A stretch of 6,990 nt of DNA, taken from positions 1-6,990 of the forward strand of contig DAIEEM010000002.1 of assembly GCA_027325905.1 (NCBI GenBank). Direction: 5' to 3'. Below are positions 6,893 through 6,990 of the stretch, in pieces. Below the pieces are notes generated by a model. That model saw nothing but the letters and a program-made list of their open reading frames with translations. It was not told the DNA's origin and searched no databases. This stretch comes from Rhodocyclaceae bacterium (GTDB taxonomy: Bacteria > Pseudomonadota > Gammaproteobacteria > Burkholderiales > Rhodocyclaceae). Position 1 is the stretch's first letter, and every line of letters begins with the position of its first letter. The position numbers and the translations under genes are program-made.

Positions 6893-6990
6893 GCCGAGTC
6901 GAGCCGGTCGAGGAAGGCGCGGTAGTTGTGCCAGGCGTCGCGCCCAATACCCGTTTGCGCGGCGGCCAGGAAACGGCGTTGATACTCGTC
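6893..6990 (-). repeat. Right arm of the inverted repeat: reversed fliJ fragment at the window end
   Basis: These 98 bases are an exact reverse complement of 6399-6496 in fliJ. They run to the last base of the window, interrupt the fliK frame and carry no gene of their own. The exactness and terminal position point to a chimeric read, amplification or assembly artefact rather than a functional repeat. Confidence 0.97.

Noticed and set aside
6893..6990. Inverted repeat as a mobile-element end or transcription terminator
   Set aside because: The arm is an internal piece of fliJ coding sequence with no transposase, target duplication or U-tract, and the loop would be 396 nt.

Overview
The window is an ordinary flagellar basal-body and export gene cluster from a high-G+C Gram-negative bacterium. 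Protein style, G/C-ending codon use and gene order point to a betaproteobacterium, perhaps near the Rhodocyclales (Azoarcus, Thauera, Accumulibacter types). That placement is inference from recollection of homologues, not a search result.

Layout. Positions 1-1397 (minus strand) hold a two-component pair: the 5' end of a FleR-type sigma-54 activator gene, cut by the window edge, and a complete FleS-type soluble PAS histidine kinase gene. A 129-bp divergent intergenic region (1398-1526) follows. It carries a perfect 15-bp palindrome and a candidate sigma-54 promoter. On the plus strand, 1527-6713 is a tightly packed fliF-fliG-fliH-fliI-fliJ operon (20-nt overlap, 1-nt gap, ATGA overlap, 32-nt gap). 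After fliJ comes a near-consensus sigma-54 promoter (6715-6730), a good ribosome binding site and the start of a probable fliK at 6769.

How the genes work together. FliF builds the MS ring and FliG forms the rotor/switch ring on it. FliH, FliI and FliJ are the soluble ATPase complex that feeds substrates to the flagellar type III export gate, and FliK would control hook length. FleS/FleR and the sigma-54 sites fit a tiered flagellar regulatory scheme like that of Pseudomonas and Vibrio.

Two features break the ordinary picture. The fliF reading frame has an in-frame amber codon at 1869-1871 in otherwise well-preserved sequence. The last 98 bases (6893-6990) are an exact reverse complement of 6399-6496 inside fliJ, so the native sequence most likely ends near 6892 and the rest looks like a chimeric contig end. 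A probable one-base insertion in fliK just before that junction fits poor sequence quality there. I see no evidence of a new biological system. The most useful leads are the fliF amber codon, the palindrome between fleS and fliF, and the sigma-54 promoter of fliK.
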